A DNA stretch of 64,000 nt. Origin: Colwellia psychrerythraea (lineage in GTDB: Bacteria; Pseudomonadota; Gammaproteobacteria; Enterobacterales; Alteromonadaceae). The stretch lies in NCBI RefSeq assembly GCF_000764185.1, contig NZ_JQEC01000074.1, positions 1-64,000 of the forward strand, given 5' to 3'. The notes under the pieces are model-generated. The model had not been told where the DNA came from and made no database searches. It saw only the letters and a list, made by a program, of their open reading frames with translations. Shown here in pieces: positions 1-9,500 of this stretch. A program made the position numbers and the translations under genes. How positions within the stretch are numbered: position 1 is the stretch's first letter; each line of letters begins with the position of its first letter.

Positions 1-5
1 CTTAA

Positions 6-3000
6 ATGAATAACCAAGTGTTGGCTTCCCCAATTCAACATACCTATTGGAAGCAACTGAACAATAATTCGCAGAAGTCGTTTGATGTTGCCACTATTAG
101 TGCTGTTTTCGATGGAACTTTACAGGCTCAGGATATTAAAGTCTGTTTACAAAAACTGCTCTATGGTGTTGAAATTCTGCGTACTCATTACCATTTAGAT
201 GAGTTAGGTGCTTTATGGCAAAATATTTCATCAGAAGTAGCTGTTAACTTTATCGAATTGAATTGGCAACACCTTGATGAAATCCAAATAGCTGAACAAA
301 AAAACAACATCACCAATGAGCTAAAATCTTGTGGTTCATCAACGCCCTGGCATCGAGTAGTGTTGGCGGATATGGGCGATACCTGTTGGTTATATCTGGA
401 GTTATCTGGTATTAATACCGATGCTTTTTCTCTTAATTACCTGCTCGACCTTTTGCTTAGTGCCGGTAATGGTAACCTGAAACAGAGTCTTGAAAGACTG
501 CATGAAGATATTATTCAGTATGCTGAGTTAGCCCCTTGGCTGGCTGATTTTCTGCTCGATGATGACCTGCTTGATGCGCGTGCCTTTTGGACTAAGGATA
601 AAAGTATTGCGGGGTTGCAACAGCCGTTTTCATTACAGCGTTATATGCACGCTTCAACTATCGAGTCGTCAACCAGACAGTATAGTTTTGCCAGCGTTGA
701 GCTGGGTGATGTATTTGATCACCTCGACAGTTACGCCTCTCAACATCAGGCGACGGTAGCCGAAGTTATCTGTGCAAGTTTACGATTATCACTCACCAAA
801 TATTCAAAAGAGGCTTCATTGGCAAGAGTCTTTGATAGCCGCGGCGATAGCACATTGGCTGAAGCGATTGGTCCACTGAGTCGGGCTGTGCCTTTATTTC
901 CCGACGTGTCGGATTCATTCGACATTGCCGTTGAAAATGAACGTGATTGCAGTGCGTTGGCGATAGATTACAGTGAATGTTTCGCAAAGGAGCATGCACA
1001 TGAAAACGACGGTTTTACCTTTATTTTTGATAGTATAGACAGACCCTCTGGGTCGGCAGCTACAATAGAGCAAGTTGCTTATTTCCCCGAAGCGTTTAAA
1101 TTACAATTTATGTTAATCACCCAGGGCAATGCGACCCGTTTGCAGTTAACCTACGATAGTGATTTTATTGATGAACAGGCATTAAATTATTTTCTTACCT
1201 CGTGCAAATCTAACTTGGTTGATCACATTCAGGGTAACAAAATATCCCCCCCCCCCAGCTACAAAGCGATGGGCAAACAAGTAACTACGGGCAATGATGT
1301 CACTGTATTGAAATCATTCGAAAGGGCACTTAATATCCCTGATGCAGCCGTAACTCAGGTTGGTGGTGATATGGCCTCTTTAAGTGACATCAATGCCAGT
1401 GCGAATCGTCTGGCGCATTACTTGATAGGAACAGGCATTGGCAAAGGTGATGCCATTGCACTTTGCCTTACTCGTTCCATCGAATTTGTTATCGCCATGC
1501 TAGCGGTAATGAAAACGGGTGCCGCTTATATCCCGATAGATGTTGAATTACCCGTACAACGTATCAATACCATGTTACAAGATGCACAGGCAAAGGCATT
1601 TATTTGTCAGGGCGATTTTTCTATTGAAGGGTGTCAAGCTATCGATTATAGCGCATTGGAACTAGGGCGCTATGACATAACAACACCCGACATAACAATC
1701 GGTAGTGACGATTTGGCCTACATCTTATTCACCTCAGGCTCAACAGGTAAAGCCAAAGGTGTTAGCATAAGCCACAAAGCATTGTTAAATCATATGAACT
1801 GGATAAACCAGGAATTTTCATTTAAGCCCCAAGACCGTTTTCTACAAAGAACATCGGCGAGTTTTGATGCGTCCATCTGGGAATTCTGGAGTCCACTGCT
1901 GGTCGGTGGGACTATGGTGATAGCCCCAAGCGAAATCAACTATGAGCCGTCATTATTTAGACGTATTGTATCAGAGCAGCATATAACCCGGATGCAAATA
2001 GTACCTTCGTTACTGGAGGTTATGACGGAAGATAGTTTTGATGGCTATGAGCATAATCTTCAAACCATATTTTGTGGTGGTGAAGCGTTAAAAATGCTGA
2101 CAGCAAGAAGGGCACAGAGCGTATTTAACTGTGAAATTGTTAACTTATACGGGCCATCGGAATGTTGTATTGATGCCACTTTTTGGCGTTTTAACGAGCG
2201 CCTAATCACCGATTTTGTGCCGATTGGTTATCCGGTGAATAACCTGAGCTGTCGGGTAGTTAAAGAAAATGGCACCGAGGCTGCTAAAGGGGAATCAGGA
2301 GAGTTGCAAATTGCAGGAGACTCGCTGTTTAACGGTTATTATCATCAAGCTGACTTAACCGACGAGGCGATGCATTATTGTGAAGCCAGTCAAATAAACT
2401 ATTACAAAACCGGAGATCATGTACGGGTATTGGCGGATAATAATCTGATGTATCTGGAGCGACTTGATGATCAGGTTAAGCTAAATGGTTTCAGGATAGA
2501 GCCTGATGAAATAACAATGCTGGTATTAAATGCAGGGTTGGCCGAGCAAGCAAAATGTATTTTCAGTGCCTCGTCCCATAATTTATCATTATTTATCATT
2601 GAAGCTAAAGCGAGTGCAACTGAAATAATGCAAATGCTGAAAAGCGTATTGCCTGAATACATGGTGCCACATCAGTTGATCGAAGTTGAAACGTTTCCTT
2701 ACTTGTCTAACGGCAAGCTCAATAAACGAGCCCTGGCTGATTGGGCGATGGAGCACAGCAGTGCAGGTTATGTAGCACCGGGCACCGAGATAGAAAGCAA
2801 GTTAGTGGTCATGTGGCAGGAGTTACTGAATATTTCGATGAGCATAGGAACTACCCATGACTTTTTTGCTATCGGGGGGCATTCGTTACTGGCGATGAAA
2901 GTAGTAAACCGGATCACAGAGGAGTTTGATATCACCATCAGTGTACGGGTGTTGTTTGAACATAAAACAATTGCAGAGCTTGCAGCTTATATAGAGCCAT

Positions 3001-3062
3001 TAACCTTATTGGCCGATGTTGTAGAAAGCGAAGATGATGAAATGGAAGGTGGATTATTATGA
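6..3062 (+). CDS. NRPS: degenerate C - A (Gln-like code) - PCP
   Basis: A 1018-residue single-module peptide synthetase. Residues about 8-430 have a condensation fold, but the HHxxxDG site reads SGINTDA near residue 137, so both histidines are lost and catalysis is unlikely. Residues about 440-905 form an adenylation domain: A3 LFTSGSTGKAKG, A4 FDASIWEFW, A5 NLYGPSE, A7 YKTGDH, A10 NGKLNKRAL. By-eye alignment to GrsA gives the code DAWQFGLIDK, which I recall as a glutamine code. A carrier domain follows (GGHSLLA, Ser near 960). The C-terminus ends in the acidic tail EDDEMEGGLL, a likely docking peptide for the next protein. An in-frame TAA at bases 3-5 supports the start at 6, but the upstream RBS lies outside the window. 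The stop overlaps the next start as ATGA. It may or may not be the first module of the pathway. Confidence 0.93.
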   Translation: MNNQVLASPIQHTYWKQLNNNSQKSFDVATISAVFDGTLQAQDIKVCLQKLLYGVEILRTHYHLDELGALWQNISSEVAVNFIELNWQHLDEIQIAEQKNNITNELKSCGSSTPWHRVVLADMGDTCWLYLELSGINTDAFSLNYLLDLLLSAGNGNLKQSLERLHEDIIQYAELAPWLADFLLDDDLLDARAFWTKDKSIAGLQQPFSLQRYMHASTIESSTRQYSFASVELGDVFDHLDSYASQHQATVAEVICASLRLSLTKYSKEASLARVFDSRGDSTLAEAIGPLSRAVPLFPDVSDSFDIAVENERDCSALAIDYSECFAKEHAHENDGFTFIFDSIDRPSGSAATIEQVAYFPEAFKLQFMLITQGNATRLQLTYDSDFIDEQALNYFLTSCKSNLVDHIQGNKISPPPSYKAMGKQVTTGNDVTVLKSFERALNIPDAAVTQVGGDMASLSDINASANRLAHYLIGTGIGKGDAIALCLTRSIEFVIAMLAVMKTGAAYIPIDVELPVQRINTMLQDAQAKAFICQGDFSIEGCQAIDYSALELGRYDITTPDITIGSDDLAYILFTSGSTGKAKGVSISHKALLNHMNWINQEFSFKPQDRFLQRTSASFDASIWEFWSPLLVGGTMVIAPSEINYEPSLFRRIVSEQHITRMQIVPSLLEVMTEDSFDGYEHNLQTIFCGGEALKMLTARRAQSVFNCEIVNLYGPSECCIDATFWRFNERLITDFVPIGYPVNNLSCRVVKENGTEAAKGESGELQIAGDSLFNGYYHQADLTDEAMHYCEASQINYYKTGDHVRVLADNNLMYLERLDDQVKLNGFRIEPDEITMLVLNAGLAEQAKCIFSASSHNLSLFIIEAKASATEIMQMLKSVLPEYMVPHQLIEVETFPYLSNGKLNKRALADWAMEHSSAGYVAPGTEIESKLVVMWQELLNISMSIGTTHDFFAIGGHSLLAMKVVNRITEEFDITISVRVLFEHKTIAELAAYIEPLTLLADVVESEDDEMEGGLL
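1246..1256 (+). repeat. C11 homopolymer inside an NRPS gene
   Basis: Eleven consecutive cytosines encode Ser-Pro-Pro-Pro in the linker between the degenerate C domain and the A domain of the first NRPS protein. Tracts this long are prone to slippage, and a one-base change would put the A-PCP part out of frame. The assembled sequence is in frame. Confidence 0.9.
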
Positions 3063-6000
3063 ATCTTGTAGCGTTACTAAAAGAAGTTAAAAACAAGGGG
3101 ATCACACTCTATCTCAATGATGGGAAGCTAGCGTTTAAGGCACCTGCGGGGGCAATGGATAAAGCGTTAAAATCACAAATCGTCGCACTTAAAGTTGAAC
3201 TTGTTGAGTTATTAGAAAAGCGTGAAAATGCTGAAACCACCCAGATTGAACCTATTGACAGACAACCAGGTGATGTCCTAGTGACTTCTTTTGCACAACA
3301 AAGGTTATGGTTACTGGATAAGATCGATGGAGGAAGTACGCATTATAATATACCTGAAGCGTTAAAGATAACTGGAGCATTAAAGCTTGATGTCGTAGCA
3401 AAAGCTTTTAGTAGTTTGGTTTCACGTCATGAAAGTCTGCGGACATATTTTGTTGAAGATGATGATGGTCAGCCAGTACAAAAAATCCAGGATCCAGGGA
3501 TGTTTGATGTTGTGGTTATAGATTTTTCTTCAATGAGTGACGAAGAGCAACAAGCTAAAGTGATGAAGTGCGTGGAATTGGATGCAGCCAAGCCTTTTGA
3601 TTTAAGTTGTGACTTTATGCTGCGGGTGCAGATATTGAAACTGAGTGATGTCGAGCATATATTGTTAGTGACTATGCACCATATTGCGTCTGATGGATGG
3701 TCAAGAGGAATTTTAATTAATGAATTTATCGCTTTATACACGGCTTATTCGCAAGGCAAGGAGAACCCTTTAGAGCCTCTTCCGATCCAATACGCTGATT
3801 ATGCCTATTGGCAACATAACTGGCTACAGGGTGAAGTCCTGGATAAGCAACTTGTATACTGGGAAGAACAGTTAGTAGATTTACCCATAGTGCATGGTTT
3901 GCCGTTAAAGAGTAAACGTCCATTGGTACAAAGTTTTACCGGAGAGACTTATGACTTAATTATTAATAAGCAGACAAATAAAAATTTAAACCAATTTTGT
4001 CAGGATAATGGCGCGACATTATTTATGGGGCTGCATGCGGTATTTTCAGTACTGCTCGCCCGTTACAGCAATGAAATCGATATTGTTATGGGGAGTCCTA
4101 GCGCCAACCGGGAACAGCCAGAAGTCGCATCCTTAATTGGCTTTTTTATGAATAACCTGGTGTTACGCTGTGACTTATCAAATAACCCATCGTTTATTGA
4201 ATTAATCGCCCGAAGTAAGCGAATGTTGTTAGATGCTTATGCTCATCAACAGGTGCCATTTGAACAGATTGTAGAAAAACTACAACCAGAGCGTAGTTTA
4301 AGTCATAGTCCTCTTTTTCAGATAATGTTGGTTTTACAAAATAATGACGAAGGAACACTTGAAATACCCGATATTAAACTGAGTCAGGTTCAGAAAAGTG
4401 ACATTATTGCCAAGTATGATGTGATACTTAATATCTCTGAAAAAGAAGAAGGTTTATTATTAAGTTGGGAATACAATACGGACTTATTTACCACAGATAC
4501 CATAACAGGTATGGGTAGACACTTTGAACAATTACTTGAAGCTTTGTTATGCACGCCAGAACAAGATGTATTTAAAGCGAAAATGCTGGGTGAGGCGGAG
4601 TATCATCAGCAACTGGTCACATGGAATAATACAGCACTAAGCTATCCTAAAGATAAATGCATTCATGAATTGTTTGAAGCGCAAGTAGAGAAAACTCCGA
4701 ATGCTATTGCTGTGGTAATTGAAGACAAACAGTTGAGTTACCGGGAGCTGAACCAACTATCAAACCAATGGGCGCATTATTTAATTGAACAAGGTGTGAA
4801 TAATGAAACCTTAGTGGGTATTTGTATTGAGCGTTCACTGGAATTGATGGTAAGTGTTTTGGCTATTCTTAAAGCCGGTGGCGCTTATGTACCGCTTGAC
4901 CCTGCTTATCCTAAAGTCAGGCTGGACTATATGCTGCAAGATACAGGCTTGAAGCATCTATTATCTCGGTTAGATTTAATTACCGGGCTGGATGTTTCGG
5001 ACAATGTCAATGTTATTGAAATTAATCCACAAATGTACCAGAAAAAAACACAGGATTATCCAGCAACAAACCTCAAACAATCCGATACTAAAAAAACATC
5101 TGATTTGGCTTATGTGACTTATACCTCAGGTCCAACGGGACAAGCCAAAGGGGTGATGATTGAGCATAAGTCACTGGTTAATAATTTGCTATCTCAGGTT
5201 GATTATTATTCATATGAAGAGAATGCTTCATTTATATTTTATAGTTCATATTGTGTCGATGGCGCATTAGAGGAATACTTATTACCTTTGATTTTTGGTG
5301 GGAAAACCGTAGTTTTTAGCCAAAATAAAATATTTGACTTAGAGTTATTTATAAATACTTTGGTCACTCAAGAGATAACCAAAGCTAATATTACCCCGGC
5401 GCTTTTATTAGCAATGAAAGATCAACTATGTAATATTTATCATAGGTCGCTATTAAAAACGCTAGTGGTAGGTGGTGAGAAGTTACCTACGAGTCTGGCA
5501 AAGAAGCTAGTTGATACAGGATATGAAGTCGTTAATAGTTACGGTCCGACAGAATGTACAATTGATGCTGTCAGATACAGGTACTCAGAAACAATAAAAG
5601 CTAATACGAGTATCATAGGTAAAGCGGTTGTTAACCATCAGCTCTATATCATGGATAATAACATGGGCTTAATCCCCATAGGCAGCTATGGGGAACTTTA
5701 TATAGGGGGAGATGGTTTGGCGCGTGGTTATTTGAATAACCCGGAATTGACGCAAGATCGTTTCGTCAACAACCCTTATTATGAAGCTGACAGTGTCAAT
5801 AATAGTAAATACTTATACAAAACGGGTGATTTGGTCCGTTATTTAGCTGATGGTAATTTGGAATACGTTGGCCGAACAGATGAGCAAGTTAAACTTAGAG
5901 GTTTTAGAATTGAGTTAGGTGAAATTGAGCATCAGTTAAGTGAACATGAAGGTGTTGATTCTGCGCTGGTATTGACGATAGAAAATGATATTGGCAATAA

Positions 6001-6523
6001 ACAGTTAATTGCTTATCTTAAACCTGAATTGGGCCATGAAACAGATATTGATGACGTGGGATTGGTGCCTAATATACAACAATCACTTAAACAAGTGATA
6101 CCCGATTATATGATACCAGAGCGATTTATCCTGATGCATGAGTGGCCACTTACTCATGATGGTAAAATTGATCGAAGCAGCTTGCCCAAGCCGGATATGT
6201 CATCCCACAAAGCTCATTACATTGAACCTTCAACAGCGACTGAAAGGGCTTTGATTGAAATTTGGCAACAGATTTTGAAAATTGAAACAATCGGTATTAA
6301 TGATAATTTTTTTGATGTTGGTGGAAACTCAATACGCGCAATAAAGTTAATGACTAAGATCGATGAAAGATATGAACTAAGACTGCCGATCAGAACTTTG
6401 TTTGAATTACAGACTGTGACTGAATTGGCCGTACATATCGATTTTCTAATTTCTCAACAGAAAATTAACATACCCGATGTTGATATTTCAGCAGATATAC
6501 AACAAGAAGAGGTCATTTGGTAA
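3059..6523 (+). CDS. NRPS: TubC docking - C - A (basic residue?) - PCP
   Basis: An 1154-residue module. Residues 1-58 match the TubC N-terminal docking domain. Residues about 75-500 are a condensation domain with an intact HHIASDGWS near 207 (LCL-like). The A domain spans about 520-1045 with A5 NSYGPTEC and A10 DGKIDRSSL, and the PCP serine lies in DVGGNS near 1088. The code read by eye is DGENVGSIDK. Glu at position 239 and six matches to DMENLGLINK hint at ornithine or another basic residue, but this is weak. The A3 loop reads TSGPTGQAKG, with Pro where Ser or Thr is usual. The C-terminus QQEEVIW is a possible docking tail for the next protein. The ATGA overlap with the preceding gene suggests translational coupling. 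Confidence 0.93.
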   Translation: MNLVALLKEVKNKGITLYLNDGKLAFKAPAGAMDKALKSQIVALKVELVELLEKRENAETTQIEPIDRQPGDVLVTSFAQQRLWLLDKIDGGSTHYNIPEALKITGALKLDVVAKAFSSLVSRHESLRTYFVEDDDGQPVQKIQDPGMFDVVVIDFSSMSDEEQQAKVMKCVELDAAKPFDLSCDFMLRVQILKLSDVEHILLVTMHHIASDGWSRGILINEFIALYTAYSQGKENPLEPLPIQYADYAYWQHNWLQGEVLDKQLVYWEEQLVDLPIVHGLPLKSKRPLVQSFTGETYDLIINKQTNKNLNQFCQDNGATLFMGLHAVFSVLLARYSNEIDIVMGSPSANREQPEVASLIGFFMNNLVLRCDLSNNPSFIELIARSKRMLLDAYAHQQVPFEQIVEKLQPERSLSHSPLFQIMLVLQNNDEGTLEIPDIKLSQVQKSDIIAKYDVILNISEKEEGLLLSWEYNTDLFTTDTITGMGRHFEQLLEALLCTPEQDVFKAKMLGEAEYHQQLVTWNNTALSYPKDKCIHELFEAQVEKTPNAIAVVIEDKQLSYRELNQLSNQWAHYLIEQGVNNETLVGICIERSLELMVSVLAILKAGGAYVPLDPAYPKVRLDYMLQDTGLKHLLSRLDLITGLDVSDNVNVIEINPQMYQKKTQDYPATNLKQSDTKKTSDLAYVTYTSGPTGQAKGVMIEHKSLVNNLLSQVDYYSYEENASFIFYSSYCVDGALEEYLLPLIFGGKTVVFSQNKIFDLELFINTLVTQEITKANITPALLLAMKDQLCNIYHRSLLKTLVVGGEKLPTSLAKKLVDTGYEVVNSYGPTECTIDAVRYRYSETIKANTSIIGKAVVNHQLYIMDNNMGLIPIGSYGELYIGGDGLARGYLNNPELTQDRFVNNPYYEADSVNNSKYLYKTGDLVRYLADGNLEYVGRTDEQVKLRGFRIELGEIEHQLSEHEGVDSALVLTIENDIGNKQLIAYLKPELGHETDIDDVGLVPNIQQSLKQVIPDYMIPERFILMHEWPLTHDGKIDRSSLPKPDMSSHKAHYIEPSTATERALIEIWQQILKIETIGINDNFFDVGGNSIRAIKLMTKIDERYELRLPIRTLFELQTVTELAVHIDFLISQQKINIPDVDISADIQQEEVIW

Positions 6524-6524
6524 C

Positions 6525-9500
6525 ATGAAGGATTTAAAAAGGTTTCTCACATCATTACATGAAAAAGGTATTCACCTGTTTGTAGAAAAAGGCGAGCTAA
6601 AGTCCAATGCAAAGCTAGGTGCCATTACTTCGGAAATAGGCAAAAAAATCAAACAAAATAAGCTTGAAATTATCCGGTTTCTGGAACAAATTCATGGGAG
6701 TGAACGCCAAGGAGGGAAGATAAAAAAAGCGACAAATATCACCTCGTATCCTTTATCTTTTGCCCAGCTGCGTTTGTGGTTACTGGATAAGATTGACGGT
6801 GGCAGTAGTCATTATAATATGCCTACGGCGTTAAAATTGAACGGTGATCTCAATGTTGAAGCCCTTAAAGCCGCATTCAGCACCATAGTTGAGCGGCATG
6901 AGGCCCTGAGAACCTACTTTGTTGCGTCACAAAGTGAGCAGCCGATCCAAGTGGTGCAAGCGCCCGACGGGTTCGCCGTGACTGTTATAGATTTATCTGA
7001 TCTGGAAGGTGAAGTGCAGGCAGCAGCATTGAAGCAACATGTCGGTGAGGACGTGACCGGCATATTTGACCTGTCAGCTGATTTCATGTTGCGGGTAACC
7101 CTATTACGGCTCGATGAGCAGCAGTATATATTGTTGGCGACCATGCATCATATTGCTTCTGACGGCTGGTCGAAGGGACTGATGGTCAATGAATTCACTA
7201 CCTTGTATGGCGCTTATAGCAAAGGGCTGGCTAACCCGTTACCCCCACTTGAATTGCAATATACGGATTATAGCCAGTGGCAACGCAATTGGCTCAGGGA
7301 TGATGTGCTGGATAAACAGTTAGATTACTGGAGCCGGCACTTAGCCGATTTGCCCATGGTGCATAGTTTACCGCTAGAAGGTGCCCGTCCACCGGTGCAA
7401 ACCTTTAACGGTGACGACCATTATTCAGTGATAAAACAGCATAATGCCCAGGCCCTGGTGGAGCTATGTCAAAGTCATGGTGCTACCTTGTTTATGGGAC
7501 TGAATGCGGCAATTTGTACCTTGCTGGCACGCTACAGCAATCAGACGGATATCGTGCTTGGTACCCCCATAGCCAACCGAGAACAAGCCGAAATTACACC
7601 CCTGATCGGCTTTTTCATGAATTCCCTGGTTTTACGTATGGATTTGTCTAATGATCCAAGCTTCAATCAATTACTGGCGCAGAGCAAAGGCATGCTGCTT
7701 GATGCTTATGCGCATCAGCAGGTACCCTTTGAGCAAATAGTTGAAAAGCTGCAACCTGAGCGCAGCTTAAGTTATACCCCGTTATACCAGATGATGCTGA
7801 TATTGCATAACATTGAACAAGGCGAAGGCGAATTGCCAGGGCTGACCCTTGAATCGATACAAAATCAGGACAGTGATGCTAAGTATGATCTCATTTTTCA
7901 CGTGACTGAGCTGTCTGAGGGGTTAGGGATCACTTGGAACTACAATACTGATCTGTTTAGCCATGATACTATCCGTGGGATGGCAGAACACTTTTCGCAT
8001 TTACTGGAGCAGTTGCTTCAAAATCCTGACAAAGATGTATTTACAGTCGACCTGCTTAACCAAAGGCAACTGCAACAGCAGGTGCTGCAATGGAATGATA
8101 CCCAGATCGACTATCAGGATGATCTGTGTATTCACCAGTTGTTTGAAGCCCAGGCTGCCAGAACCCCGGATGCAGTGGCCTTAGTATTTGAAGACACTGA
8201 GCTCACTTATGCTGAGTTGAACCACAAGGCCAACCAACTGGCCCTTCACTTGGTGGAAAATTATCAGATCACGGCAGATACCCTAGTGGGGATCTGTGTT
8301 GAACGCTCCATGGAAATGATGATTTCCTTGTTAGCTATCCTCAAGGCTGGCGGAGCATATGTGCCTATGGATCCAGGTTATCCAGCAAACCGTCTGGCCC
8401 ATATCCTAGCTGATTCGGGGATCAGATATTTGCTGACCCAAACGGATATTCTGCCGATGTTTGAGCTGGATGATTCGGTTATGGTTATCTGTATAGACAC
8501 TAAAAGCCTGATAAGGGATGATGAGGATGTCGCCAATATAGCCATTGAGAACCCTGCGTTAAGGTCCTCCAGCCTGGCCTATATGATTTATACTTCGGGG
8601 TCTACGGGCAACCCTAAAGGGGTCATGGTAAGCCATAAAAACGCACTTAATTTCTTCACTGGGTTAAACCAGACACTGGGCCAGTCAGAACATCAGGCTA
8701 CCTGGCTGGCGGTGACCAGCATCAGTTTTGATATTTCGGTACTGGAATTACTCTGGACCCTCAGCCAAGGCAACAAGATTGTTATTCAACCGGACCGTCC
8801 GGCAGATATTTCACAACCCTGTGAGCTGGATATTAGCTTGTTTTATTTTGCAGCAGAAGAATCCAAATCCGGCGTTAACAAGTATGAATTGTTATTAGAA
8901 GGGGCAAAATTCGCCGATAAAAACGGCTTGTCCGGGGTTTGGGTACCTGAACGTCATTTTGCCAATTTCGGCGATCAATTTCCTAATCCATCAGTTGCCG
9001 CAGCGGCAGTGGCAGCCTTAACCGATAATATTGCCATTCGTGCCGGTAGTGTAGTTTTGCCTTTGCATGACCCAATCAGGGTCGCCGAGGAATGGTCTAT
9101 GGTGGATAACCTGTCTAACGGTCGGGTGGAAGTGGCCATTGCATCGGGCTGGCACCCCAATGACTTTGTTTTTGTGCCAGAAGTATTTGAAACGCGTCAC
9201 CAGGTAATGCGTGATAACCTGAATATAGTACAAAACCTGTGGCGGGGAGAGAGTATTAAACGCACCAACGGGCAGGGCAAGGAAGTAGACATCCAATTGC
9301 ATCCCAGTCCGATACAGGCAAACATGCCGACCTGGATCACCGCAGCTACTTCACCGGTTACCTTTGAATACGCAGGTTCCATTGGTGCCAATGTACTGAC
9401 CCATTTGCTCGGACATAGCATTGAAGAGCTGGGTGAAAAAATTAAATTGTATCGTGATGCCCTAGAAAAAGCAGGCTTTGACCGTGAGCAAGGGAAAGTG

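Noticed and set aside
6477-6525. Upstream ATG 6477 as start of the third NRPS gene
   Set aside because: It would overlap the previous gene by 47 bases and add residues before the docking domain; ATG 6525 has a better RBS and a standard docking start.
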